From contig NW_026991456.1 of NCBI RefSeq assembly GCF_036370855.1, positions 2,976,001 to 3,040,000 of the forward strand: a stretch of 64,000 nucleotides of DNA. Reading direction: 5' to 3'. Made by a program: the position numbers and the translations under genes. This DNA comes from Dromaius novaehollandiae (lineage: Eukaryota; Chordata; Aves; Casuariiformes; Dromaiidae). Below the pieces are notes generated by a model. The model worked only from the letters and a program-made list of their open reading frames with translations. It was not told where the DNA came from and made no database searches. Shown here in pieces: positions 23,800-34,136 of the stretch; position 1 is the stretch's first letter, and each line of letters opens with the position of its first letter.

Positions 23800-26700
23800 T
23801 ATTCATGGACAGAGTGTTAGTTTTAAAAAAAGGAAGAAATAGAACAACCTAATGTATTGGGATCTTTTCCTGAGGGTAATCCAAACAATGTGAAGAGGAT
23901 TGTTGGTTGCTGTCCAGCTGAGGATGGTAGTCTCTGTCACAGGTGTCCTTGCAATAGCATCTTCAGCTGGATCAGATGACAGTCCCTCCATGGGGATGTT
24001 TCAGTGAACCCTGATAATCCAGCTGGCCCATGGTCCTATGTGACCACTCCAGAGCATGCACCATCCATTTCTGTTGATATAGGACCGGGTTGGACTGGAT
24101 CAGGCTGGTGACTTGCTCAGGGAAGGGGCTGTCTCCTGAACCAGGGCTGCTGGGAACAGAGGGGTCCTCGCTGGCGGGGCTGCTGCCACTGACCTTCCTG
24201 TTCACACCTGTGGGTGTGCAGAGCTGGGTCTTGCCAAGGAGTGTGACGCTGGGAGGCAACGGGGAGGGGGAGCAACACTGTCAAGATATGGCTACAGCAG
24301 CATAAATCAGGGTTTAGGGAATGCTGACCATTCTGCCCTGTGTCATCCTCCAGAGAGGAGAAGAAAGGGAAACATGAACAGCCACAAATGAATCCCAAAC
24401 ACTTGCCCAAAGCATCTCCTGGCTGTGTCTTCACCATCCCCTTGTGGTGCTGGGAACCTCCCTGCACCTCCCCTGCTCGCAGGCAAGGATCTTTTCCACC
24501 CCCAGGAATTGACCTTGAAAACCCCGAGGGAAAAGGGAAAATTCCCCTCCCTGCAACAGACGGGAGCCGCCAGGGCTGTTCGGGTCAGCGCTGCCTACAA
24601 ACTCACAGGACACATTGCTCAGACTTCTCCCTGCTGCACAGCCCTGATGTTCAAAAGCAAAAGCAGAAGAACAGGCCAGAGCTGCATTTGTTTTCTGCAA
24701 AGCTGAAGAATACAAACTGACAACAACAGCATGGCAAAGAGGGGGCCAAGGGATCACAGTGATACACTGCTCATCTCTTCTGTACCGTGCACATGGGCTC
24801 AACCCCTTTCCTCATCAAAGACACTCCTGGTTCTGGCTCCACACCAACCTGGAAGGAGTCTTTGGGGGCAGGGGCAGTCCTGCAGTCCCTGTCCCTATGG
24901 ACAAGCATTTGCAAGCTCATTCTCAAAGCTGGCCACACAAGCACCTTGCTTGCGTGCACAGCCCCTTCCTCTCCTCCCTCCTCTCACTTGAGCTCAGTCA
25001 CAACAAAAGCCAGACTTCTCCAGAGGTACATCCCTGGGGAGCCAGCTCTGGCACAGCACATCTGCTGGGGGCTGCGACATGCATGTTGCTGTGGCACGTC
25101 CTTTCTGGAGCATGTGGGATGGCCCGAGAAGCTGAAGAGCAGCACGGAGGATGCACACGTGTCCTGTTGAACCTGAGCTGAGAGGCTTGTGACGTCTCCT
25201 TGACTGCTGGGAAGGGCAGAAGAGGGAATGGTGTGTGTCAGTGCTGGGTGGTCATGTCTGTACATCTCGTTACTGAACGGGGAGAGGGTGCGGTGCCATG
25301 GGGCAGTGAAAGAGGCCAGGTGAGTCCCCACTCCAGCCACTGTGTGGGGACGTGGGAGCCATTCTGACATCTGCCTGATGTGCAGACAGCTCTGCCAGAG
25401 ACCCCTGTGGCAGGGTCAGTCCTTCCTCTGCCCTGACCACAGCATCGGGGGAGAGGACAGCGCTCTCAGTCCCTCCCGTCTGTGCTCGATCCTTGGCCTG
25501 ACTTGTCGGCTGGAGAGAGGCTGAGACTGGAGACAGAGCGAGATGTCCTGGGTCGCAGTCGTAGCTGAGCTGCTGATGGGAGAGCAGGGTTCAGCAGCAG
25601 CGAGAGCTGGCAAGAGCAGCCAAGCAGCTTGTGGGGTTGCAGGAGCAGGGCTTCTGCCTCCGTGCAGGGACGAGGGGCTGCAAGGTGCTGCAGCTGGGCT
25701 GGCCGGGGCAGTCTGGTGAGGGAGTGGGTTTGGGTAAGGGAAGGGGGGAGGATGGCGCCGTTGGTGCTGTGAGCTGCTACTGAGGGCACAGAGAACACAA
25801 AAGCAAAGTCCGTGTGCAATGTTCAGGAGATGTAGGAGAAAAAAAGTAAATTGGGAGAGCACAACTGACTGCCAGTCGCTAATCTGGAGCTGTTGTGAAG
25901 TCACAGCTTCACAGTCAGGTTTCACCCTCCCTGCTGGACCCCCGGGGAGTCCCTGCATTTCTGCCCTGTCTCGTGCCCTTTGAGCCGGAAGGAGCCGATG
26001 CAGAGGGATGTTCATTAGGGGTCGCAGACAGATCCCTCTCTGCTATTTCTCTCCCTCATCAGCTCCTGCTGTTTCCTTCCCTTTTCCACCTCTGATTCCA
26101 AGCACCAGAACCAAGAAACCTTTGGGCAATTAATCACCACCAGGCAGGCAACATTTTGTAGGAAACAGCTCACGCAAGTCCCTGCTCCGTGGGCAGCTGC
26201 TTAAACAGCCTCTTCCCTGCAACTCACATTCAGTGCTCGTCCCTCTACATGTGCTGGGCCAGGACGCCAAGGACAGCCTGCCCCGCGTGCACTGTGCTTG
26301 TCTCTTGCACTGCAAATCCCCTCTTTTTCCACCGATGCAGTCTTTCTCCTCAAGGGCCTCCTGCCCTTGGGAGGGGCAGGACCAGGCTGAGATTTGCACT
26401 CTGCAGCCACACAGCCTCATGCAGGTTCCTCACCGGAGTGGATCTTGACCTGCAATGGCCTGCTCTTCCCTCTGCTGAGCGGCACCACAGTGCTTTGTGC
26501 TATGCCCTGCTGACTGCTCCAAAGAGCAGGCCCCAAGGATTACAAATGCTGGGCGACTGCTTGCTAAAAGCCCCAAAGGTGAGACATGCAGCGATGAAGT
26601 GAAAGCCTGCCCCTGCCTGGCCAGTGCCAGCTTTCCAATATTCCCCAAAGAGCATGCAGGTAGCTAAGCTAGCTCCGAGGACAAGGAGATGGCAGCAAAC

Positions 26701-26950
26701 TTGCCAGCAGCAGCAGGGCTGCTTCATGCTCAGTTCATTCCTCAGGGCCCAGCAGGCCTTTCCAGGGAGCAAAGGGAGGGATGTCCAGCTGGTGAGGATT
26801 GCCTGGGCTGGGATGCTGAGAGGGCCCTGGGAGAGCCCATCTGCTGCCCCTTCACTCCAGGGAGCAAATCAGCTCTCCTGGGGCATGCCTGTGGGAGCTG
26901 CATTATTCCCAGGAGTCATCAGCTAGTCTGAGCTTTCATCCATTAAGAAG
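23800..26950. other. Intergenic stretch without recognised gene
   Basis: About 3 kb of moderately GC-rich unique sequence. Open stretches are short and show no domain, and no clear retroelement or tandem repeat was identified. Non-coding RNA or diverged exons cannot be excluded. Confidence 0.5.
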
Positions 26951-26954
26951 ATCC

Positions 26955-28027
26955 CACAAAAGCCCAACTCTTCGGACTATTGCCCCAGCTGGCGGAGAGC
27001 CTGGCGGAGCAGCAAGCAGAGGCAGCCAACAGAGACAGAGCAGTTCTTGCAGCCATTTCCAGGCTTCTGGGCACTTCTGGTGGCTTGCTGCTGCTGCTGC
27101 TGCTTAGGAGTTGCTTCTGGAGGAGTTGGTCTCTTTCCAAATCTCCTCTGCAGTTCCATGAATGGAAAGAGCCCGGGCACAGAGACCGGCTCTGCCTGTC
27201 CCATGGGCTGCCCTCCCAGCGGGCGAGGGGCAGAGCCCTTGGCCAGCCCCACACTCCCTCGTCCTCCTCTGCTTCTGGGAGGGACATTGCCTGGGTCCAC
27301 ATAGGGCCCCACTCATGGCCCCACTGCAGGCTGCTGCCTGCAAAGGGTGAAACCCCGACGTTCCCGGCACAGAGCTGACGATGAAGCAGCATCTGGAGCC
27401 CAGCCAGCCCCAGAGCCCTCAACCCTCCCTGGCCCAGTTGTGGGGCCCTGAGTAGGGCTGCTCACCCTGCCACACTGCCCCCCGTGCTCCCCTTCCCCTC
27501 GAGCCTTTCCCGCCCCTGGCCTTTGCAGTTGCATCTGCCTGCTCTGCCCACTTGCCTTCACCACAGTCACGGCTGCACTGGAAGCCCATGAAAATCCCAG
27601 GGCTCCTGCCCTCCAGCTGGCATCCACCCCGAACCTGGAGCCTGGCCGGCCACAAAGGCATCGCCCACCCAGCACCCCAGCTGTGCAGCCAAGGGCAGGG
27701 GTCTGCACCCCAGTTTCCCTGCTCCTCCCCCTGCTCCCAGCACTGCTGCTGCTGTGCCCATGTCAAACCCTCCTGCCGCCGGACGGCCCTGGGGCCCGAG
27801 GCAGCTCCAGCTCCCTGCAAGACCACGCTGAAGCCTTTCAGGAGCAGGCTGAGGTGGGGCTGGCACTGCCAGGGTGGGTTGGGAGAGGGCAGCTCCCCTC
27901 TGCCATGCTGGGGCTGGGGCTGGGGCTGGGGCTGGGCACAGCTTTTCCCTGGGGAGCTCCTGGAGGAGCCGCTCCAGGGGATCCTCCACCTCTGCCCTGG
28001 CAGCAGCACCATCGCTCAGGGTACCGG
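26955..28027 (+). repeat. Duplicated block with membrane-segment ORF fragment
   Basis: 27050-28560 is repeated in direct orientation at about 49720-51010. At 26980-27380 an open frame reads QLAESLAEQQAEAANRD, a short amphipathic helix, followed by GGLLLLLLLRSCFWRSW, a membrane-like segment, and ends after 132 residues. It recalls the N-terminus of single-pass ITPRIP-like proteins, which are also multicopy in birds, but the match is too short to claim. The second copy starts inside the helix and has its own stop context. A (GGGGCT)n tract lies at 27910-27935. Confidence 0.4.
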
Positions 28028-29059
28028 GGGAGAGAAGTGCACTGAGGTGAGGGCAAAAGATGGGCTGGGGCAGGTGGTAACGCTGGGGCCGGCCGCTGCG
28101 CCCTGCTGCAACAGTGTGATGGTGGCAGTGCTGGCAGGGCCGCGGGGGGCATTGCTGGTGGCAAAAGCAGCTGCCTTCACAAATCTCCCTCCCTGGCTTC
28201 AGCTCTGTGCCAGAAACTCCTTCTATAACCTGTGGCAACCGGAGGTGACACGAGTGGAGCTCCTCAAGGACGTGAGGTCCAAGTGGGAGGTGCAGGAGCG
28301 GCTGTACGCCCATGCGCCCAGGAGGGAGCGGGAGCTGGGAGCTGGGAAGAGAGTCCGGGGAGCACCGGAGGATGCTGGCGTGGAGTGGAGCGATGAGGAA
28401 GAGGACTTTGTTGAAGATCCATGGCAAATGGGAGGAGCTGGGGAAAAACATGGCCTTGGTCATGAGCTGGGTCAGACCGAGCCTCAGGAGCCTCTTGGCA
28501 GACCCAGAGCCGTGTCCTGAGGAGGTGCCCTGCTCACCCATTGTGAAGGGCAGAGATGCTGCCAGGGAGGCAGCTGGTGACCTGCAGAGCACGCCTCTGG
28601 CCCCAGCAGTGCCCCGAGGAGCCGAGGCAGCGGCATCTGCTCTGGCGGGAGGCTGCCAGGTTGCGGGGGACAGTGTGCCTCTGACCCCATTGGCCACCAC
28701 AGGAACAAAGGCAGAGGCCTCCCCCACAGCCAGAGACCCCCAGGCTTGCCCTGCACTTGCCCAGTCCCTCGCCCACGGCTCTCCTTCCTCCACAGCCATC
28801 ACCGCCCTCCTGCATGCTGCGCCTTCTAGGCGATGGCCATGGCGGCTCAGGACAGCGCTTCGGGCTCTGCGCAGAGCTTTTAGCTGCCGTTGTGTCTCAG
28901 GGCAGTGAGAGGAACAGCGCGAGGATGCAGCTGCCAGACAGGTCGCCCGAGATAGGGGATGGCGCAGAGCAAAGAGGCAGAGCGACGGAGGCTCTCTCTT
29001 GGCTGCTACAGCAATGCTGCCGCATCGTGTCCCACAGCCCATGTTCTGCTCCAAATAAA
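28028..29059 (+). pseudogene. Gene U, copy 2, internally deleted and frameshifted
   Basis: The intron and 714-bp exon of gene U start at 28203. An extra base near 28407 (GAGGACTTTGTTGAAG against GAGGACGTTGAAG) shifts the frame. At about 28740 the sequence jumps from the middle of that exon to just before the last exon, removing about 970 bp relative to copy 1, including the 70-bp exon. The terminal exon with TGA at 28906-28908 and AATAAA at 29054-29059 remain. The 5' exons are absent. Confidence 0.75.
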
Positions 29060-29710
29060 CCCTCGGCAGCTGTTCCCGCCGTGTTACTTGGTGTCAGGGA
29101 AATGTCAGGAGAAAGACTAGTGCAGGCGCTGCCAAGGAAGGCAGTCAGGGCTGCAGAGAAAGCCCTACAAGCAGTCGCAGAGTGAGAGAGCAGCTGGGTT
29201 GGGAAGGGTCTTCTGGAGGTGTCTGTCTGTCTCTGTCTGTCTCTGGCGATGGATTCCCGCACGGCCCTCAACCTGTCCCCAGGCCCCTCAGGATATCTCT
29301 GGCTCCATGCTCTCTGCATGCTCCCGTTAGGCACTTGCAGGCAGCAGTGAGATTCCCCCTATGCCTTCTCTTCTGCCGGCTGCACCAAGCCAGCACCCTT
29401 GGCCTCTGCTCCTGTGTGCTGTGCTGCAGCTGCCAGGCAGCTTGGGGGCCTGCGCTGGGCTTGCTGCAGTGTGGCCACGTCTGCATGGGTCTGGGCATCC
29501 CAACGTTGACCCAGAGGCAGGCTCTCCTGGGTCAAGCCGAGGGGAAGGATGCCTTGGCTCGTGGCCCTGGCTGAGGCCTTCCAAAGAGAGGCCGGGCTGT
29601 AGGGCTAGCCTTGTTTCCTGGGCACACTGCTGAGTCTGCTCAGTTTGTGCCCAGCACCCCTAGACCCTGCTGTGAGGTGTTATCACATTGCCAGCCAAGG
29701 GCAGAGAAAT
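29060..29710. other. No gene; short CTGT repeat
   Basis: Unique-looking sequence holding a TCTGTCTG microsatellite at 29219-29245. It ends where the duplicated gag block begins. Confidence 0.5.
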
Positions 29711-30622
29711 TGTCATTCCTCCTCCTCCTCCTCCTCCTCCTCCCTCTACTCTACTGGCTGCTGGACTCTATCCTATGGTCTCCAAGGTGCTGACTAATCC
29801 TGCCACTTTACAGCCAGGGGGAATGGGAGGAACCAACCACCCTCCTCCTGTGCTGCAGGAATTTACTGATCAGCCCTGCAACCCTGGCAGCCTTGCCTCA
29901 TGGGAGAGTAAAAGGTCGAGATTAAGAGAAGATGCTGAGTGACGTAGCAAGTTCTTTTCTAATACATGCACCGGGAACAACCCAAACTGGACTGATACCC
30001 AACTTCTTTGGAGGGAATTATTTCAACCAGATAAACGGGATAAGATAATTAACAAAGGTGTGGAATTAGCGCAGCAAGCCGGGGGAAATAGAAACCCCTG
30101 GCTAGCAAATGATCCAAATTGGGATTATAAGAATGCAGGAGAGAGACCCGTGTGTCCAACAGGACTTTGAAATTTAGTAGAAGCAATCAGAGCATGCAGA
30201 AAGTGAGGAGTAAATTGGACTAACGTGCAAGAATGCAGACAGCGATTAGATGAACACCCCAGTGACTTCTGCGGGTGTCTGCAGCGAGCCCTGCTAAAAT
30301 AGGGAGGAATGACCCCACAAGACTTCAATGAGGCACTCGCAATTAGTGTTTTTGTAGATCAAGCAGCCCCTGATACACGGAAGTATTTTAAAGAGCACAT
30401 GCCGGGCTGGCAAGAGGAGACTTTACAAAAGATTTTAAGTGTAGCAGTATTCATTTATGATGGTTGAGAGGAAAAACAGAAAGCTGAGCAAGTAAAAGAA
30501 AGACAGAAAGAGCAAAAGAACAAGAAGGCAATATACTGGCGGCGGCTTTAGCAAGAAACTTGCAAGTGAAAGATGGGGTAGAGGACGAGGAAGGCCAAGG
30601 CCAGGGTTCGGGTGGAGGCCAG
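29711..30622 (+). pseudogene. Second copy of family A gag remnant
   Basis: Near-identical to 7327-8237, with the same stops and frameshift, so it was duplicated after the gag was already dead. The 5' join falls at TGTCATT directly before the CCT repeat. No LTR or leader precedes it. Confidence 0.8.
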
Positions 30623-31026
30623 TGTTACGCCCCAGGGTCATAGAGATCCAGGTTTCCTGATTCCCCTGGCCTAAATTAAGGTGAAAGGACATGAAACCAT
30701 CGGTCCCAGCCTTTATTCATTAACATGAACTTAGAAACAACATTAACTTGGAGGCAACCTAAACCTGCTAAACGTAAATGGTCGGCAAGGGGTTCTCTTG
30801 AAATGTTTATAAGAAGAAACAAAGAGAGAAAGGAGCGAAAGATAGAGAAGGAGATGGTCACCACCCTTGGGTCCCGCCATGTTGATGACGGGCATGGCAA
30901 TCCTCCGGGGGCAGGCGCGCGCGTGCTTCACAGAGGCTGCGGTTTTTCTAGGCGCTCGCCCCGCCTCGGGAGGGGGCTTCCTCGCGTCTCACGCAAATCA
31001 GCTGTCCTGCGCAGTCCACCCTCCGG

Positions 31027-31039
31027 GAACCTTCCAGAA
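31027..31039. promoter_or_regulatory. Heat-shock element (copy 2, first)
   Basis: Exact three-unit GAAccTTCcaGAA, identical to the 8.6 kb site. Confidence 0.6.
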
Positions 31040-31180
31040 ATGGCCCAGGGGCTTCTGGGGTCTCTGGTGGTCTCCGCCCCCACCGTTGCAACGTCAGGGC
31101 CAATCAGAAAGCGGGACTGTGCCCCCTTCGGCGCACCTCCCCCCCCGCCCTGTGTTGCCTAACGGCGCTGCGCCGCCGGG

Positions 31181-31193
31181 TTCCAGAAGCTTC
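31181..31193. promoter_or_regulatory. Heat-shock element (copy 2, second)
   Basis: Exact three-unit TTCcaGAAgcTTC, identical to the 8.8 kb site. Confidence 0.6.
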
Positions 31194-31286
31194 TCCCGGG
31201 CGCGGGCAGCCCCGTGCCATGGTTTTGTGCACGCTTCCTTAAAGGTTTGCCACTGCTGTTGTCCGAAAAGCGGATCCGTCGCCCGG

Positions 31287-31628
31287 TGTGCCATAGACCA
31301 ATAGTTACACACTCAGGAGAGACATTTGCTTCTTTATTGCAGAGTTGCGCACACCTGGGTGCTCAGTGCTTTCCCACAAATCAAGCACAACCCCCCCCCC
31401 CGGCTTTCCAAGTAGCATTTATACAAACAAATTGCAAGGTTGGCAACTTTCCCTTTTACACTGATTGGTTAGTGATTTACATACAATTCTAATTTTGCTT
31501 ACATGCCATTTTACTCCTACGCATGCTCAGGGGAGGGGTCTTCACCTGGGCACGGGTCTTTCTGACCTATGGGTGTGATTTTTGGTATTATAATGAGGAC
31601 AGTTCAGTCAGGGGTACCTGGACCTCCA
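31287..31628 (-). mobile_element. Second LTR-like module (copy 2)
   Basis: Matches 8902-9251 with scattered substitutions, a short deletion after GGTGCTC, an expanded C run at 31391-31402 and a 4-base insertion (ACAA) beside the TATA-like sequence. Similarity stops at the same base as in copy 1. Confidence 0.4.
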
Positions 31629-31659
31629 AAAACTAACAACACCATTCCCAAAATTGCTA

Positions 31660-32298
31660 AACACTTTTTAACCCCTGAGCTTACGTTCAGAGCCAAATTA
31701 AAACAAATCAGATAATTTTAATCACGCGTGTGCCGTAATTACAGCTCAAGCTGGGTGCCTCCACAGAGGCACACCAACATAAACAAATCCTGGGTAATTA
31801 TAGTCTTTTCGACTTCCATTTCCCACCCCTCATGCAGTAGTTAGATCAATAGTAATTTTTTGGTCTGGGGTCTCCTGCTCCTCATTGGGTCTCATCGTCA
31901 TTCTGAGGCAAGCTGTTTTTCTCTTCATTTTTGTTTTTTTGCAGTCTCTGATGACGGTTGTACTTCTGTTTTGTTGGGTCTGGCGGTTGTCTCCCAAGGT
32001 CTTATTTTCCCCATTGTTTTGCCATCTTCCCTCTCGGAGTCAGTGACACAGGTGCGCAGACTGCGTGTGGCTTCCTTGTTTTCCCAGCCTGAACGAGCTC
32101 TGAGGCACTTTTTTTTATTAAACTAGGTAAAGATTCGTTACTTTTCCCACGCTTGGCCTAAGGCTTCAGCAAATCTAGCCACTCATGCTATGCAAGTTTT
32201 ATGTAAGTTGTGCTAAGCAGCTATTTCTAGACAGTTTCAATTCACTGTTCTTTAACAGTTTCCCCCCTTTGTTTTACGAAGCATCCCTGCTAATACTG
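31660..32298 (-). mobile_element. Family A LTR plus env-end remnant, minus orientation
   Basis: Inverted relative of the 34137-34943 LTR, sharing ACAGCTCAAGCTGGGTG, GGTCTGGGGTCTCCTGCTCC and the terminal TTCTTTAACA at 32257. About 40 bp of internal sequence after it matches the region flanking the 34.9 kb LTR. The left end is eroded. It sits about 600 bp upstream of the MHC copy B start codon. Confidence 0.65.
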
Positions 32299-32379
32299 TC
32301 CCCGTCCCTTGGCCCAGCCAAACTCTATCCTCAGAGCTGACCCCCGTCCCCACCATGTCCCCCCATCCCTGTGACAGAG

Positions 32380-32550
32380 CCAACTCCATCAGCGTCCCCA
32401 CAGCATCCCCGTCCCCACGGTGTCCCCATCCCCACGGTGTCCCCATCACCACATCGTCCCCATCCCCACATCGTCCCTGTCCCCATGTCGTCTCCATCCC
32501 CACATTGTCCCCATCCCCACGGCGTCCCCGTCCCCACGGCGTCCCCGTCC
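32380..32550. repeat. Minisatellite, unit about 18 bp
   Basis: Eight or more units of the type GTCCCCATCCCCACGGT with C/T and ACATC variants. It lies between the ERV remnant and the MHC promoter and has no dyad structure or spacers. Confidence 0.8.
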
Positions 32551-32589
32551 TCCCTCATCGCCTCCGTGCTCCCGCCCACCACGCGCTCC

Positions 32590-32859
32590 GCGGAGATCTG
32601 CCCGGCGCCCGGCGGCGTCACCGCTGCCGCGCCGCGCCATTGGCGGGCGGCCGCCGGCGGGGCCAATGGCCGTGCGACAAGGCGGAGCGGGAGCCGCGGC
32701 TCGGCGCTGCGCAGCGCCCTCCGCAAGCGCCCTCGCTGTCGCTTCTCCCAACCTGCCGCGCCGGGATCTGCCCAGCGCCTGGTGACGCCTGGTCGACGCG
32801 AGCCGCTATTGGCGGGCGGGACAGAGCGCAGCCAATGGCGGCGTGACGCAGCGGAGCCA
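32590..32859 (+). promoter_or_regulatory. MHC class I copy B promoter region
   Basis: CpG-rich DNA directly upstream of the leader ATG. It holds four CCAAT/ATTGG boxes (near 32639, 32664, 32809, 32832), a fifth overlapping the ATG context, and TGACGC elements (near 32782 and 32844). CRE-like TGACGCA next to a CCAAT box is the X2/Y arrangement of MHC promoters. GATCTGCCC..GCGCC..TGACG/GTCAC..ATTGGCGGGCGG occurs twice (32594-32653 and 32763-32820), so the module is tandemly duplicated. Confidence 0.6.
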
Positions 32860-32935
32860 ATGGCGGCTCGGGGGCGTGGCCGCGGCGGCGATGACAGCGA
32901 GGAGGCGGTAGTGGGGCGGGCGCTGGTGCTGGTGC

Positions 32936-32967
<32 letters not shown>

Positions 32968-33023
32968 GTGCTGCTGGTGCTGGTGCTGCTGCTGCTGCTG
33001 CCGCTGCCGGGTGGCGGCTAGCG
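32860..33023 (+). CDS. MHC class I copy B leader exon, repeat-expanded
   Basis: ATG at 32860 opens MAARGRGRGGDDSEEAVVG followed by about 30 Leu/Val residues from a CTG/GTG microsatellite (32929-33000), a plausible signal peptide. The strong donor GTGAGT at 33024 would leave phase 2 and put a TAG in frame at 33019. The weaker donor GTGGCG at 33011 gives a 50-codon leader ending in phase 1, which fits the alpha1 exon. An ATG at 32891 is in phase with the strong donor but meets TAG at 32909. The leader may therefore be damaged or depend on the weak donor. Confidence 0.5.
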
Positions 33024-33375
33024 GTGAGTGCGGGTGGGGACCCTGCGCCCCCCTCTGCCCCCCCCCCAGCGCTGGGCTCCCCGTCAGCGGCCCCACGGAC
33101 CGGCCTGCAACCGCCCCTGGGAGGTGCTGCCCCCCTGATCTGCCCCCCCGATCTGCCCCCCGGGTCGTGCTACCCCCCTGGACCCCCCTGGGACGTGCTG
33201 CCTGCCTGGAGCCCCCCGACCTGCCCCCCCAGGACGTGCTGCCCCCCCCGACCTGCCCCCTCGGACGTGCTGCCCCCCCCGACCCGCCCATCTTGTCCCC
33301 CCGGAACATCTTGATCTCCCGGATGCCTCTCAACGTGCCCCCCCCAGCCCCTCACCACCCCCCGTGTCCCCGCAG
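33024..33375 (+). repeat. MHC class I intron 1 with C-rich minisatellite (copy B)
   Basis: Same GACCTGCCCCCC / GGACGTGCTGCC units as at 1-470, concentrated at 33110-33320, before the CCCCGCAG acceptor at 33375. Confidence 0.8.
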
Positions 33376-34086
33376 GCCCCCAATCCCTGCGCTACTTCCA
33401 CACCGCCATGACGGATCCCAGCCCGGGGCTGCCCGCCTTCGTCTCCGTGGGCTACGTGGATGGAGAGCTCATCGATGGCTACGACAGCGAGACGCAGAGG
33501 GCGGTGCCGGGCGCGGCCTGGATGGAGCAGGAGGGTCAGGACCACTGGGACAGGCAGACCCAGAACGCATACGGCAATCACTGGTCTTACAGAGTGGAGC
33601 TGGACACACTGCAGGAGCGCTACAACCAGAGTGGGGGTGAGCGTGGGCCGGGGCTCCAGGGGTGGGGCCGGGGCTCCCGGCGGCAGCTGCTTGCTGTCAG
33701 CGCTGGGGGCTGCGGGGCTGGGGTGCCCCCGGCCCTGCGCTGGGTGCCGTGTCCAAGCCCCTGTGCGGGGCCGGGGCTGCCCCTGAGCCCCCGTCTCCCT
33801 GCTTGTGTCTCAGGGTATCACACAGTGCAGTGCACGTACGGCTGTGACCTCCTGGAGGACGGTGGGATCTGGGGGTTTCTGCGGGATGCCTACGACGGGA
33901 AGGATTTCATCGCCTTTGACAAGGACACGCTGACATTCGTCACGGCGTATGCTGCTGCGCTAATCACCAAGAGGGATTGGGAGGCAGAGAATGAGCCTGA
34001 GAGGCTGAAGCACTACCTGGAGAAGAGCTGCATCGAGTGGCAGCGGAGATACATGGAGTACGGGAGGGCCGCGCTGGAGAGGAGAG
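33376..34086 (+). pseudogene. MHC class I alpha chain copy B, exons 2-3 intact, 3' end lost
   Basis: Alpha1 exon 33376-33636 and alpha2 exon 33814-34086 are open with correct phase-1 borders. Alpha1 reads [15 protein letters not shown] and ends with an NQS glycosylation site. Alpha2 keeps both groove cysteines ([16 protein letters not shown]), the Thr-Lys-Trp set that holds the peptide C-terminus (ITKRDW) and YMEYGRAAL. The peptide-binding domain thus looks functional in sequence. Only 50 bp of intron 3 remain before an ERV at 34137, and no alpha3, membrane or tail exon occurs beyond the ERV in the window. At most a truncated groove fragment could be expressed. Confidence 0.85.
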
Positions 34087-34136
34087 GTGAGGGCGAGGCG
34101 GGACCCCCCGGACACGGGGACGGGCCCCGGGCTCGG

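Larger units (their letters stand above)
30623..31286 (-). mobile_element. LTR-like module with heat-shock elements (copy 2)
   Basis: Same structure as 8238-8901: TGTTACG end, minus-strand AATAAA (30712-30717) and TATAAA (30806-30811), then the GC-rich upstream region. Heat-shock elements at 31027-31039 and 31181-31193 are unchanged, as is the CCAAT box between them. Confidence 0.5.

Noticed and set aside
27567-29054. 495-codon minus-strand frame over gene U copy 2
   Set aside because: Shadow of gene U coding sequence. Similar antisense frames recur at every gene U copy because the sequence is GC-rich.
32380-32550. Regular short repeats resembling a CRISPR array
   Set aside because: Units are contiguous without spacers, and the host is a vertebrate. 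It is a minisatellite.
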